Shown here: piece after piece, positions 1-9,137 of the stretch
Layout: the number at the start of each line of letters is the position of its first letter
How positions within the stretch are numbered: the stretch's first letter is position 1
Assembly: GCA_023389175.1 (NCBI GenBank)
Contig: JAEWEW010000044.1
Coordinates: 1 to 24,495 of the forward strand
Direction of reading: 5' to 3'
From: Pseudomonadota bacterium
GTDB lineage: Bacteria > Pseudomonadota > Gammaproteobacteria > Burkholderiales > Burkholderiaceae_E
DNA: 24,495 nt
Notes under the pieces: generated by a model
Database searches by the model: none
What the model was told of the DNA's origin: nothing
The model's input: the letters and a program-made list of their open reading frames with translations, nothing else
Translations under genes and position numbers: made by a program

Positions 1-198
1 AGGCGGGAGCGCGAACCGCGCGAACATCCCGGCGATCCGGGGCGCGAGCCCGATGCGGCCGCAGGGCCTGGCGCCGCGGGAGCGGCCGGCGCCGCGGCCT
101 CGACAGCCTCCGGAATGGCCGGCGGCGGTGGCGCCTCGGGCGGGACGGGGGCAAGCGGCAGCATCGGCGAAGGCGGACCAGGCGACGGGGATTAGCAG
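1..198. other. Upstream edge, reading frame undecided (possible C-terminal end of a truncated gene)
   Basis: This 198-base stretch before uvrA has no stop in any forward frame until just before or at the uvrA start, which is expected by chance at this GC content. Frame 1 reads as a Gly/Ala/Ser-rich tail ending at a TAG at 193-195, in the same frame as uvrA. Frame 2 ends at a TGA at 200-202 that overlaps the TTG start of uvrA. Either could be the end of an upstream gene coupled to uvrA. Neither tail has a recognisable motif, so I cannot choose between them. No promoter or terminator is evident. Confidence 0.3.
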
Positions 199-3100
199 TT
201 GAACGACAAGGAAGTTCCACCGGGCGGCGCCGCCGGCGCGGCCCAGCCGCCCATCCGCATCCGCGGCGCGCGACAGAACAATCTCAAGGACCTGGACCTG
301 GACATCGCCACCGGCAAGCTGGTGGTGGTGACCGGCGTCTCCGGCAGCGGCAAGTCGTCGCTGGTGTTCGACACGCTCTATGCCGAAGGCCAGCGGCGCT
401 ACGTGGAGACCTTCTCCGCCTACGCCCGCCAGTTCCTCGACCGCATGGACAAGCCGCAGGTGGACCGCATCGACGGCGTCCCGCCCGCGATCGCCATCGA
501 CCAGACGAATCCGGTCCGGACCTCGCGCTCCACCGTGGGCACGATGACCGAGCTGAACGACCACCTGAAGCTGCTGTTCGCCCGGGCCGCGACGCTGCAT
601 TGCCGCCAGTGCGGCGAGCCGGTGCGACGGGACCATGCGGTCGACATCTGCCGCAGCATCCTGCAGCGCGCCGAGGCCGCTGGCGACCCCCGCCTGATCG
701 TCACCTTCGCGGTCGCGGTGCCCGCGAACTTCACCGAGGCCGAGGTGGAGCAGCACCTGCAGGCGCAGGGCTACACCCGGATCCATCGGCGCACCGAATC
801 CCCGGCACCGGATGCGGCGACCGCCGCCGAGGCCTCGCGCGGTACGCGGCCTGGCCGGCGCACCAGGGGCAAGGCGGCAGCCCGGGAAGATGCCGGCGTC
901 GCCACCAGCGTGGTGCTCGACGTCATCGCCGACCGCTTCCGCGCGAGCTCCGTGAGCTCGCAGCGTCTCGCCGAAGCGGTCGAGGCGGCGCTCGCCCGCG
1001 GGCAGGGTCGCATGGCGGTGCACCTGCAGGGCGACGACGGCAGCGACCTCGGCACCTGGCGCTACTCCGACGCGTTCGCCTGCGCCGATTGCGGCATCGA
1101 CTACGGGCAGCCGACGCCGAGCCTCTTCTCCTTCAACTCCCCGATCGGCGCATGCGAGACCTGCCGCGGCTTCGGGCGGGTCATCGGCGTCGACCTCGGC
1201 CTGGTCATCCCGGACCATGCCAAGTCGCTGGCGGAAGGCGCGATCAAGCCCTGGCAGACGACCAGCTACAAGGAGTGCCAGGACGATCTGCTCAGGTTCG
1301 GACGCAAGGCCGGCATCGACCTCGACACGCCGTGGGCGGCGCTCCCGGAGACCGCCCGCCGCTGGGTGATCGAGGGCGGCGACGACTGGACCGGCGACTG
1401 GCGCCGGCAGTGGTACGGCGTGCGCCGCTTCTTCGACTGGCTCGAGAGCCGGGCCTACAAGATGCACATCCGGGTGCTGCTGTCGCGCTACCGGGCCTAC
1501 ACGCCCTGTAGCGCCTGCGACGGTGCGCGGCTGAAGCCGGAGGCGCTGCTCTGGCGCATCGGCAGTCGCCAGGATGCGGAGCGGGCGCTGGCGCCGGACG
1601 AAGCCGGTCCGCCGGTCGCGGCGAGCGCAGCCCCTTTCGGCGACACCGACGAGGGCGACGACGGCGCCGGTTCCGGCCGCTACCGGCGCTTCCGCCCGCA
1701 GGGCGTCGCCTGGAGCGACGCGCAACTGCAGACCCTGTCCGGCCTCTGCGTGCACGACGTGATGCTGCTGCCGATCGAGCGTCTGCGCCGGCTCTTCGAC
1801 CACATCGAGCTGCCGACGCCGCTCGACGAGGCGACCGACCTGCTGATGACCGAGATCCGGGCGCGACTGCGCTTCCTCTCGGACGTCGGGCTGGACTACC
1901 TGACGCTGGACCGGCAGTCGCGGACGCTCTCGGGCGGCGAGGTCCAGCGGATCAACCTGACCACCGCGCTCGGCACCTCGCTGGTCAACACGCTGTTCGT
2001 GCTGGACGAGCCGTCCATCGGGCTGCATCCGCGCGACATGAACCGCGTCATCGGGGTGATGCAGCGGCTGCGCGATGCGGGCAATTCCCTGGTCGTGGTG
2101 GAGCACGATCCGCAGGTGATGTTCGCCGCTGACCGGGTGATCGACATCGGGCCCGGGCCGGGGGAACGGGGCGGCCGGATCGTGTACGACGGCCCGGCCG
2201 CCGGAATCGCGCAGGCGGAGACGCTCACCGGCGACTACCTTGCGCAACGTCGCCGCATTTCCACCGGCGAGCCCAGGGCGGTGACCTCCGGCACGCCGCG
2301 GCTGCTGCTGCAGGGCGCCCGCGAGCACAACCTGAAGAACGTCGACGTGGAGATCCCGCTGACCCGCCTGGTGACGCTCACCGGCGTCTCCGGCAGCGGC
2401 AAGTCGACGCTGATGCAGGACGTGCTGCTGCCGGCCTTGCGCAAGGCCAAGGGCAAGCCGAGCGAGGCCCCCGGCCGGTTCGATCGTCTGCTCGGCGAGG
2501 ACTGGATCGACGACATCGTCTTCGTGGACCAGTCGCCGATCGGCAAGACCGCGCGCAGCAATCCGGTGTCGTATGTCGGCGCGTTCGACGCCATCCGCAA
2601 GCGCTTTGCCGCCTCCGTCACCGCGCGCGAGCGGGGCTACACCGCCGGCACCTTCAGCTTCAACGCCGGCGACGGCCGCTGTCCCACCTGCGGCGGCAAC
2701 GGGTTCGAGCATGTGGAGATGCAGTTCCTCTCCGATGTCTACCTGCGCTGCCCCGACTGCGACGGCAGGCGGTTCCGCCCGGAGATCCTGGAGATCGCGA
2801 TCGAGGGCCGCAGCGACGCGACCGCCTTCGGCCGCAAGGTGACCCGTTCCATTGCCGAGATCCTGGAGATGACGGTCCACGAGGCGCTCGCCTTCTTCGC
2901 CGACGATCGCGAGATCGCGCTGCGCCTCCAGCCGTTGGCCGACGTCGGGCTCGACTACCTTCGGCTCGGCCAGCCGGTGCCGACCTTGTCCGGCGGCGAG
3001 GCGCAGCGGCTGAAGCTCGCCGGCTTTCTCGCCGAAGCGGCCAGCTCGCAAGGCAAGGCAGCCGCGCAAGCACGGCGCTCGGCCAAGGCAGGCACCCTCT

Positions 3101-6100
3101 TCCTGTTCGACGAGCCGACCACCGGCCTGCACTTCGACGACGTCGCGCGGCTGTTGCGCGCCCTGCGCAAGCTGCTCGCGGCCGGGCACTCGCTGCTGGT
3201 GATCGAGCACAACCTGGACGTGATCCGCGCGTCGGACTGGGTGATCGACCTGGGCCCGGAAGGCGGCGACCGAGGCGGCGAAGTGGTGGCGAGCGGGCCG
3301 CCCCAGGCGCTGGAGTCGCATCCGACGTCGGCGACCGGCGCGGCACTGCGCGCCTATGCCGCGGAGCTCGAGCGCATGCGGATCACCGCAGCCGGTGCGG
3401 TGCCGATCACGGGCGCGCCGCTCGTGGCGCGCGATGCGTCCGCCGACGCGGTGCCGGAGGCGCATGCGACCGACGGACACGCCGCGGAACCCGGCCGCCC
3501 GCTGCAAAGCGCATTGCGCGAGCGCGCCCGTCACGCGATCCTGGTGCACAGGGCGCGCGAACACAACCTCAAGAACATCGACGTCGAGGTGCCGCGCAAC
3601 CGCATGACCGTGATCACCGGCGTCTCCGGCAGCGGCAAATCCACGCTCGCCTTCGACGTGATCTTCGGCGAGGGGCAGCGCCGCTACCTGGAATCGCTGA
3701 ATGCCTATGCGCGGCAGTTCGTCCAGCCGGCGTCGCGGCCGGATGTGGACGGCATCTACGGCATCCCGCCGACGGTGGCGATCGAGCAGCGCACCAGCCG
3801 CGGCGGGCGCAAGAGCACCGTCGCGACGCTCACGGAGATCTATCACTTCCTGCGGCTGCTCTACCAGAAGCTCGGCGTGCAGTACTGCCCGAAGGACGGG
3901 ACGCTGATCGAACCGCAGCCCTTCGACACGATCGTCGCGCGGCTGATGCGCGAGCATCGCGGACGGCACATCGGGCTGCTCGCACCGCTCGTGGTCGCCC
4001 GCAAGGGGATCTATACCGACCTCGCCAAGTGGGCCAAGGCCAAGGGCTTTCCCCACCTGCGGGTGGACGGCCGCTTCCTGCCCACCGACCGCTTTCCGCG
4101 CCTCGATCGCTACCTGGAGCACGACATCGAGCTGCCGGTGGCGGACCTGCTGGTGCGCCCGGAGGACGAGGCCGGCCTGCGGTCGGCGCTCGCCAGCGCG
4201 CTCGAGCACGGCAAGGGCATCGTCATGGTGATCGCCGACGTCGCGCCGCTGCAGGCCGATCTCGCGGCGCCGGTTGCCACCACCATCTACTCCACCCGGC
4301 GTGCCTGCAGCCACTGCGGCACCAGCTACCCCGAGCTGGACCCGCGGCTCTTTTCCTTCAACTCCAAGCATGGCTGGTGCGCCGCCTGCCTGGGCGCGGG
4401 CCTCGAGGTGATCGGACGCATCGACGCCGACGAGCTCACCCCCGGAATGGAGGGCGCGACCGATGCCGGCGTCACCTACGGCGAGGCGCCCTGCCCCCAC
4501 TGCCGCGGGCAGCGCCTCAATCCGGTGGCACTCAACATCCGCCTGCGCGAGCGCTCGATCGCGCAGCTCACCGCGCTGTCGATCGAGGACTGCCTCGCCT
4601 GGCTCGACACCCTCGCCTTCGCGGGGCGCGAAGCGGAGATCGCGCGCGACATCCTGGCGGAGATCAGCTCGCGATTGCGGTTCCTGATCGACGTCGGGCT
4701 CGGCTACCTGACCCTCGATCGCGGTGCCCCGACCCTGTCCGGCGGCGAGGCACAGCGCATCCGCCTCGCGGCGCAGCTCGGCTCCAACCTGCAGGGCGTG
4801 TGCTACGTGCTCGACGAGCCGACCATCGGGCTGCATCCGCGGGACAACCGGATCCTGCTCGACACGCTGGCGGCCCTGCGGGACAAGGGCAACACCCTGC
4901 TGGTGGTGGAGCACGACGAGGAAACCATCGCCCGCGCCGACAACATCATCGACATCGGGCCGGGCGCCGGCCGGCTCGGCGGCCAGATCATCGCCACCGG
5001 TACCCGGAAGGAGCTGGAGTCGCATCCGGACAGCCTCACCGGCCGGTTCCTGCTGGAACCGCTGCGCCATCCGCTGCATTCGCGCCGCCCGGTCACCGCC
5101 GACTCGCCGGCCATCCGCCTCACCGGCGCATCGCGCCACAACCTGCGCCAGGCGAGCGCGCGCTTCCCGCTCGAGCGGCTGACCGTGGTCACCGGCGTCT
5201 CGGGCTCGGGCAAGTCGACCTTCACCCGGGAAGTGCTGCTCGCGAACCTGGAGCGGATGGTGGGCTCGCGCACCAGGACGGCGGTCGAGCACTGCGCGTC
5301 CATCGAAGGCTGGGAAGGACTCACCCGCGTGCTGGAGGTGGACCAGACGCCGATCGGCAAGACGCCGCGCTCCTGCCCCGCGACCTACGTCGGCTTCTGG
5401 GATGCGATCCGGCGGCTCTTCGCCGACACCAGCGAGGCGCGGGTGCGCGGCTATGGTGCGGGCCGCTTCTCGTTCAATACCGGCGCGGGACGCTGCGAGG
5501 CCTGCGAGGGCCAGGGCGTGCGGACGATCGAGATGAACTTCCTGCCCGACGTCAAGCTCGCCTGCGACGTCTGCGGCGGCCGCCGCTTCGGCCACGAGAC
5601 GCTGCAGGTGCAGTTGAACGGCCGCTCGATCGGCGACGTGCTGATGATGAGCGTGGACGAGGCGCTCGAGTTCTTCGCGCCGTTCCGGTCCATCGCGCAT
5701 TGCCTGCGGCTGCTGCAGGACGTTGGGCTGGGCTACCTCACCCTGGGCCAGCAGAGCCCGACCCTCTCCGGCGGCGAGGCTCAGCGGATCAAGCTGGTGA
5801 CCGAGCTCGCCAAGGTCCGCGAGCTCACCGAGCTGGCCGATCCGGTGCGCCAGGCGAAGAACGCCGCCATGGCGCGCGCGCGACGCGCCGCTGCCGCGGG
5901 CGCCGGTCCGGCGCCCGGCGGGACGCTCTACGTGCTCGACGAGCCGACCGTGGGCCTGCACATGGCCGACGTGGAGAAACTCATCCACGTGATGCACCGC
6001 CTGGTGGACGCCGGCAACACGCTGGTCGTGATCGAGCACAACCTCGACATCTGGGCCGAGGCCGACTGGATCGTCGACCTCGGGCCCGAGGGCGGCGTGA

Positions 6101-6219
6101 ACGGCGGCCAGGTGGTCGCGGAAGGCCCGCCCGAGGCGCTGGCGCGCCGCGGTCGCACCCACACCGAGGCGGTGCTGGCGGAGTTCCTCGGCCGGCAGGC
6201 GCAGCGGAAGGCCGCATGA
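199..6219 (+). CDS. uvrA: Double-length UvrA (two UvrA units in one chain), excinuclease ABC subunit A
   Basis: The product has 2006 residues, about twice a normal UvrA (about 940). UvrA is the DNA-damage-sensing ATPase of nucleotide excision repair and loads UvrB at lesions. Four ABC ATPase modules are visible. Walker A (GVSGSGKS) starts at residues 46, 729, 1141 and 1666. LSGGE signatures are at 577, 930, 1513 and 1856, each followed by a LDEP or FDEP Walker B. Each half carries a C4 zinc module: C295/C298/C319/C322 and C1370/C1373/C1394/C1397. Both halves have UvrB-binding-like sequence before the zinc module. In unit 1, 114 residues separate C322 from C437, so an insertion domain is present. 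In unit 2 only 34 residues separate C1397 from C1432, so it is essentially missing. An Ala-rich linker near residues 1040-1110 joins the halves. The TTG start at 199 is chosen because homology begins near residue 19 and a stop lies at 193-195; GGGG at 187-190 could be the ribosome binding site. Whether it acts in repair or as an accessory UvrA is unknown. Confidence 0.93.
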   Translation: MNDKEVPPGGAAGAAQPPIRIRGARQNNLKDLDLDIATGKLVVVTGVSGSGKSSLVFDTLYAEGQRRYVETFSAYARQFLDRMDKPQVDRIDGVPPAIAIDQTNPVRTSRSTVGTMTELNDHLKLLFARAATLHCRQCGEPVRRDHAVDICRSILQRAEAAGDPRLIVTFAVAVPANFTEAEVEQHLQAQGYTRIHRRTESPAPDAATAAEASRGTRPGRRTRGKAAAREDAGVATSVVLDVIADRFRASSVSSQRLAEAVEAALARGQGRMAVHLQGDDGSDLGTWRYSDAFACADCGIDYGQPTPSLFSFNSPIGACETCRGFGRVIGVDLGLVIPDHAKSLAEGAIKPWQTTSYKECQDDLLRFGRKAGIDLDTPWAALPETARRWVIEGGDDWTGDWRRQWYGVRRFFDWLESRAYKMHIRVLLSRYRAYTPCSACDGARLKPEALLWRIGSRQDAERALAPDEAGPPVAASAAPFGDTDEGDDGAGSGRYRRFRPQGVAWSDAQLQTLSGLCVHDVMLLPIERLRRLFDHIELPTPLDEATDLLMTEIRARLRFLSDVGLDYLTLDRQSRTLSGGEVQRINLTTALGTSLVNTLFVLDEPSIGLHPRDMNRVIGVMQRLRDAGNSLVVVEHDPQVMFAADRVIDIGPGPGERGGRIVYDGPAAGIAQAETLTGDYLAQRRRISTGEPRAVTSGTPRLLLQGAREHNLKNVDVEIPLTRLVTLTGVSGSGKSTLMQDVLLPALRKAKGKPSEAPGRFDRLLGEDWIDDIVFVDQSPIGKTARSNPVSYVGAFDAIRKRFAASVTARERGYTAGTFSFNAGDGRCPTCGGNGFEHVEMQFLSDVYLRCPDCDGRRFRPEILEIAIEGRSDATAFGRKVTRSIAEILEMTVHEALAFFADDREIALRLQPLADVGLDYLRLGQPVPTLSGGEAQRLKLAGFLAEAASSQGKAAAQARRSAKAGTLFLFDEPTTGLHFDDVARLLRALRKLLAAGHSLLVIEHNLDVIRASDWVIDLGPEGGDRGGEVVASGPPQALESHPTSATGAALRAYAAELERMRITAAGAVPITGAPLVARDASADAVPEAHATDGHAAEPGRPLQSALRERARHAILVHRAREHNLKNIDVEVPRNRMTVITGVSGSGKSTLAFDVIFGEGQRRYLESLNAYARQFVQPASRPDVDGIYGIPPTVAIEQRTSRGGRKSTVATLTEIYHFLRLLYQKLGVQYCPKDGTLIEPQPFDTIVARLMREHRGRHIGLLAPLVVARKGIYTDLAKWAKAKGFPHLRVDGRFLPTDRFPRLDRYLEHDIELPVADLLVRPEDEAGLRSALASALEHGKGIVMVIADVAPLQADLAAPVATTIYSTRRACSHCGTSYPELDPRLFSFNSKHGWCAACLGAGLEVIGRIDADELTPGMEGATDAGVTYGEAPCPHCRGQRLNPVALNIRLRERSIAQLTALSIEDCLAWLDTLAFAGREAEIARDILAEISSRLRFLIDVGLGYLTLDRGAPTLSGGEAQRIRLAAQLGSNLQGVCYVLDEPTIGLHPRDNRILLDTLAALRDKGNTLLVVEHDEETIARADNIIDIGPGAGRLGGQIIATGTRKELESHPDSLTGRFLLEPLRHPLHSRRPVTADSPAIRLTGASRHNLRQASARFPLERLTVVTGVSGSGKSTFTREVLLANLERMVGSRTRTAVEHCASIEGWEGLTRVLEVDQTPIGKTPRSCPATYVGFWDAIRRLFADTSEARVRGYGAGRFSFNTGAGRCEACEGQGVRTIEMNFLPDVKLACDVCGGRRFGHETLQVQLNGRSIGDVLMMSVDEALEFFAPFRSIAHCLRLLQDVGLGYLTLGQQSPTLSGGEAQRIKLVTELAKVRELTELADPVRQAKNAAMARARRAAAAGAGPAPGGTLYVLDEPTVGLHMADVEKLIHVMHRLVDAGNTLVVIEHNLDIWAEADWIVDLGPEGGVNGGQVVAEGPPEALARRGRTHTEAVLAEFLGRQAQRKAA

Positions 6220-6593
6220 CGATGGACCGCTGGCTGTTCGCCGCCGGCGCGATCTTCGCGCTGCTGTCGGTCGCTGCCGGGGCCTTCGGCGCGCACGGAC
6301 TGAAGACCCGCGTCACGGCCGACATGCTGGCGATCTTCGAGCTGGCCGCGCGCTACCAGATGTACCACGCGATCGCGATCGCGCTCTGTGCGTTCGCCTG
6401 GACGCGCTGGCCCGGTCCGCCGGTGGTCGTGGCCGCGGCGCTCTTCACGATCGGCATCCTGCTCTTCAGCGGCAGCCTGTACCTGCTGTCGCTTGGCGGC
6501 CCGCGCTGGGTCGGTGCGATCACGCCGCTGGGCGGCACCGCCTGGATCGTCGGCTGGGCCGCGCTCGCCTGGGCGGCGCTGCGTCACGGCTGA
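6216..6593 (+). CDS. DUF423 family small membrane protein
   Basis: This 125-residue protein is very hydrophobic, with about four membrane segments near residues 6-26, 48-64, 68-92 and 103-122. It carries the family hallmarks GAFGAHGL (22-29), RYQMYHA (46-52), LFSGSLYLL (83-91) and a late TPLGGTAW (103-110). This matches DUF423, also called the YgdD family, a widespread inner-membrane family of unknown function. Its ATG overlaps the uvrA stop as ATGA (6216-6219), so translation is probably coupled to uvrA. A second in-frame ATG at 6222 is an alternative start. Its last 10 bases overlap the end of the convergent transporter gene on the other strand. The family assignment is confident; no substrate or role can be given. 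Confidence 0.88.
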   Translation: MTMDRWLFAAGAIFALLSVAAGAFGAHGLKTRVTADMLAIFELAARYQMYHAIAIALCAFAWTRWPGPPVVVAAALFTIGILLFSGSLYLLSLGGPRWVGAITPLGGTAWIVGWAALAWAALRHG

Positions 6594-7486
6594 CGCCGCG
6601 GACGCCCGAGGCCGATCATGCCGGTGGCCAGCGCGGTGCCGAGCACCACCACCGTTCCGCCGAGCAGCATCCAGAGATCCACCTGCTCCGCGAGGAACAG
6701 CCAGCCCCAGAGCACGCCGAACACCGGGATCAGGAAGGTGACCGAGAGTGCGGCCGAGGCACTCAACCGGCCGATCAGACGGAAGAAGAGGACATAGGCG
6801 AATCCGGTGCAGAGCGCACCGAGCGCCAGCGCCGAGCCCCACGCGGCCGGCGACGGCCACCGGTCCGGCCAGAAGGCGATGCCGCCGGGCACCAGTGCGA
6901 TCAGCGCGCCTGCCTGGCTGCCGGCCGCGAGCACCAGCGGGTCGATCCGCATGAGGCGCGTCTTGGTGAAGTTGCCGGCGATCCCGTAGGTGAAGGTCGC
7001 GACCAGGCAGGCGAGCACGGCGAGCACGCCCATGCTGCCCTCGGCGACGTCGACCCGCTGCCAGCTGATCAGCGCGACACCGGCGAGGCCGATCACGAGA
7101 CCTGCGGCGCGGAGGGGTGTCAGCCGGTCACCCAGCCACAGGTAGCCGACGATCGCACCGAAGATCGGCGTGGTCGCGTTCAGGATCGAGGCGAATCCGG
7201 CCGACAGGTAGAGCCCGGCGAAGCCGAACATCACGAATGGAATCGCCGAGTTCAGGAGGCCGGCCAGGAAGAGCCGCCCCCAGGCCGGCCGGACCTGCGC
7301 GGCGAGCCCGCGGACGCGATGCCGCGCCAGCGCGAGCGGCAGCAGGATCGCGGCGGCCACGAGGCAACGCATCAGCATCAGCGGCATCGGTCCGAACTCC
7401 GGCGCCGCCACCCGGATGAAGAGAAAGGACGCGCCCCAGATCGCTGCAAGGCATACGAACTCCAGTCGTAGCCGGTGTGGCACCAT
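6584..7486 (-). CDS. EamA/DMT superfamily transporter
   Basis: This 300-residue integral membrane protein has the two-repeat EamA (drug/metabolite transporter) layout of about ten membrane segments. The first repeat opens with LAAIWGASFLFIRVA and contains NSAIPFVMFGFAGLYLSAG, followed by ATTPIFGAIVGYLWLGD. The second repeat ends in LIPVFGVLWGWLFLAEQ followed by a Gly-rich last helix and a basic tail. Such proteins export or import small metabolites such as amino acids or nucleosides; the substrate cannot be read from the sequence. An AGGAGG lies only one base from the ATG at 7486-7484. The next codon, GTG at 7483-7481, has better spacing to it (4 bases) and may be the real start. The gene is divergent from pgi with 45 bases between the two starts, and it converges on the DUF423 gene with a 10-base overlap. 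Confidence 0.88.
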   Translation of the reverse strand: MVPHRLRLEFVCLAAIWGASFLFIRVAAPEFGPMPLMLMRCLVAAAILLPLALARHRVRGLAAQVRPAWGRLFLAGLLNSAIPFVMFGFAGLYLSAGFASILNATTPIFGAIVGYLWLGDRLTPLRAAGLVIGLAGVALISWQRVDVAEGSMGVLAVLACLVATFTYGIAGNFTKTRLMRIDPLVLAAGSQAGALIALVPGGIAFWPDRWPSPAAWGSALALGALCTGFAYVLFFRLIGRLSASAALSVTFLIPVFGVLWGWLFLAEQVDLWMLLGGTVVVLGTALATGMIGLGRPRRQP

Positions 7487-7497
7487 GCCTCCTGCAA

Positions 7498-7526
7498 CTG
7501 ACGAACCGGTGATTCTCGGATATACC
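7498..7526 (+). promoter_or_regulatory. Candidate sigma-70 promoter for pgi
   Basis: CTGACG at 7498-7503 (four of six matches to TTGACA) is followed after exactly 17 bases by TATACC at 7521-7526 (four of six matches to TATAAT). It lies in the 45-base gap between the divergent transporter and pgi. Initiation about 7 bases downstream would fall at or next to the pgi GTG start at 7532, implying a leaderless message. This is a pattern match only. Confidence 0.35.
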
Positions 7527-7531
7527 GCCCA

Positions 7532-9133
7532 GTGAAGCCAAATCGAAACCGAACCCCGCGTGCCGCCTGGCGCGCCTTGCGGCAGCAGGCGCGCCGCCAT
7601 GCCGGCATCCACCTGAGAGACCTGCTCGAGAGCCCGTCCCGTTCCGGCCGCATGGGCATCGAGGCGGCGGGTCTGTACGCGGACTTCAGCCGGCAACGGC
7701 TCGATGCCGAGGCGATCGAGACCCTGTTCGCCATGGCCGCCGCGGCCCGGCTGGTCGAGGCCCGCTCGCATCTCTTCGCCGGCGCCATCATGAATCCGAC
7801 CGAGAACCGCCCGGCGCTGCACATGGCGCTGCGCGGCGTGGGCGGGGACGATTCGGTCGCTGCCGCGGTGGCGACGGAGCGCGGGCGCATCCGGGAGCTT
7901 GCGACCCGGCTGCGCGAAGGCGGCTTCACCGGCTTCTCAGGCCGGCCACTGCGCCACCTGGTCTGCATCGGCATCGGAGGCTCGGACCTTGGACCGCGCC
8001 TGGCCTGCGATGCCCTCGCCCCGCCGCCGTCGCGCGGTGCGATGCCGCCGCTCGACGTGCGCTTCGTCGCGAACGTCGACCCATCCGACCTGCACCGCGC
8101 GATTGCCGACCTCGATCCGGCCGAGAGCGGCTTCGTCGTGGTCTCGAAGACCTTCACCACCCGGGAGACGCTGGCGAACGCGGACGCCGCCCGCCGCTGG
8201 CTGCGCGGCGCCGGCGCGGACGCGGCCGGCGTGAGTCGGCATCTAATCGGTGTCACCGCCAATCCCGATGCGGCGGTGGCCTGGGGCGTGCCGGCTGCCC
8301 AGGTGCTGCGCTTCTGGGACTGGGTGGGCGGCCGCTATTCGCTCTGGTCCGCGGTCGGTGTCTCGATCGCCGCGGCCTGCGGCCCTCAGGCGTTCGACGA
8401 GCTTCTCGCCGGCGCCGCGCGGATGGACCATCATTTCCGCGATGCGCCGCTGCGGGAGAACCTGCCGGTGTGGCTCGGCCTCGTCTCGGTCTGGAACCGC
8501 AACGGGCTTGGCTGTGCGAGCCAGGCCGTCATCCCGTACGCCGAGCGGCTGCGCCTGCTGCCTGCCTTCCTGCAGCAGCTCGTGATGGAGAGCAACGGCA
8601 AGAGCGCGCTGCTCGACGGGTCGCGCACGCCGCATGCCACCGCCCCGGTTGTCTGGGGCGTCTCCGGCACGAATGCCCAGCATTCGTTCTTCCAGCAGCT
8701 CCACCAGGGCCCGGACGTCGTGCCGGTGGACTTCATCGTCGCGCGCGAGCCTGAAGTCCCGGCCGCCGACGGCGATCCGCGCCATGCCATCCTGCTCGCC
8801 AACTGCCTGGCACAAGGCGCGGCGCTGGCGATCGGCAAGCCCTTGCCGCCGCAAGACTCGCGCGAGGGCTGGCACAGAGCCTTTCCCGGCAACCGGCCGA
8901 GCACCACCATCGTGCTGCCGCGCATCGATCCGGGCTCGCTCGGCGCGCTGCTTGCCGCCTACGAGCATGCCACCTTCGTCGCAAGCGTGGTGCTCGGCAT
9001 CAACGCCTTCGACCAGTTCGGCGTCGAGTACGGCAAGGTCATGGCCACCACGATCGAGCGGCTGTTCGAGGGCGGTTCCGATACCGGCGTCGATGCCGCG
9101 ACGCGCGCACTGGTCGCCCGGCTGCGGGGCTGA
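7532..9133 (+). CDS. pgi: Glucose-6-phosphate isomerase
   Basis: This 533-residue protein is close to the usual bacterial length (about 550). It interconverts glucose-6-phosphate and fructose-6-phosphate in the cytoplasm. Both family signatures are present: DWVGGRYSLWSAVGVS, and GINAFDQFGVEYGK near the C-terminus. The catalytic residues are in place: E353 in VMESNGKS, H384 in GTNAQHSFFQ and K502 in VEYGK. The substrate loop SKTFTTRETLAN and the early MNPTENRPALH motif are also present. The GTG start at 7532 is nearly forced: an in-frame TGA lies at 7499-7501 and the N-terminal PRAAWRALRQQ resembles the start of E. coli Pgi. There is no Shine-Dalgarno sequence before it. It is the first gene of a tight forward run; the next start is 4 bases after its stop. 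Confidence 0.96.
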   Translation: MKPNRNRTPRAAWRALRQQARRHAGIHLRDLLESPSRSGRMGIEAAGLYADFSRQRLDAEAIETLFAMAAAARLVEARSHLFAGAIMNPTENRPALHMALRGVGGDDSVAAAVATERGRIRELATRLREGGFTGFSGRPLRHLVCIGIGGSDLGPRLACDALAPPPSRGAMPPLDVRFVANVDPSDLHRAIADLDPAESGFVVVSKTFTTRETLANADAARRWLRGAGADAAGVSRHLIGVTANPDAAVAWGVPAAQVLRFWDWVGGRYSLWSAVGVSIAAACGPQAFDELLAGAARMDHHFRDAPLRENLPVWLGLVSVWNRNGLGCASQAVIPYAERLRLLPAFLQQLVMESNGKSALLDGSRTPHATAPVVWGVSGTNAQHSFFQQLHQGPDVVPVDFIVAREPEVPAADGDPRHAILLANCLAQGAALAIGKPLPPQDSREGWHRAFPGNRPSTTIVLPRIDPGSLGALLAAYEHATFVASVVLGINAFDQFGVEYGKVMATTIERLFEGGSDTGVDAATRALVARLRG

Positions 9134-9137
9134 ACCG

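Noticed and set aside
4029..6593. An 850-residue open frame in another frame inside the second half of uvrA
   Set aside because: It is Arg/Ala/Gly/Pro-rich with no domain and overlaps four clear ABC motifs in the real frame. It is a by-product of high GC; its last part is the DUF423 gene, annotated separately.
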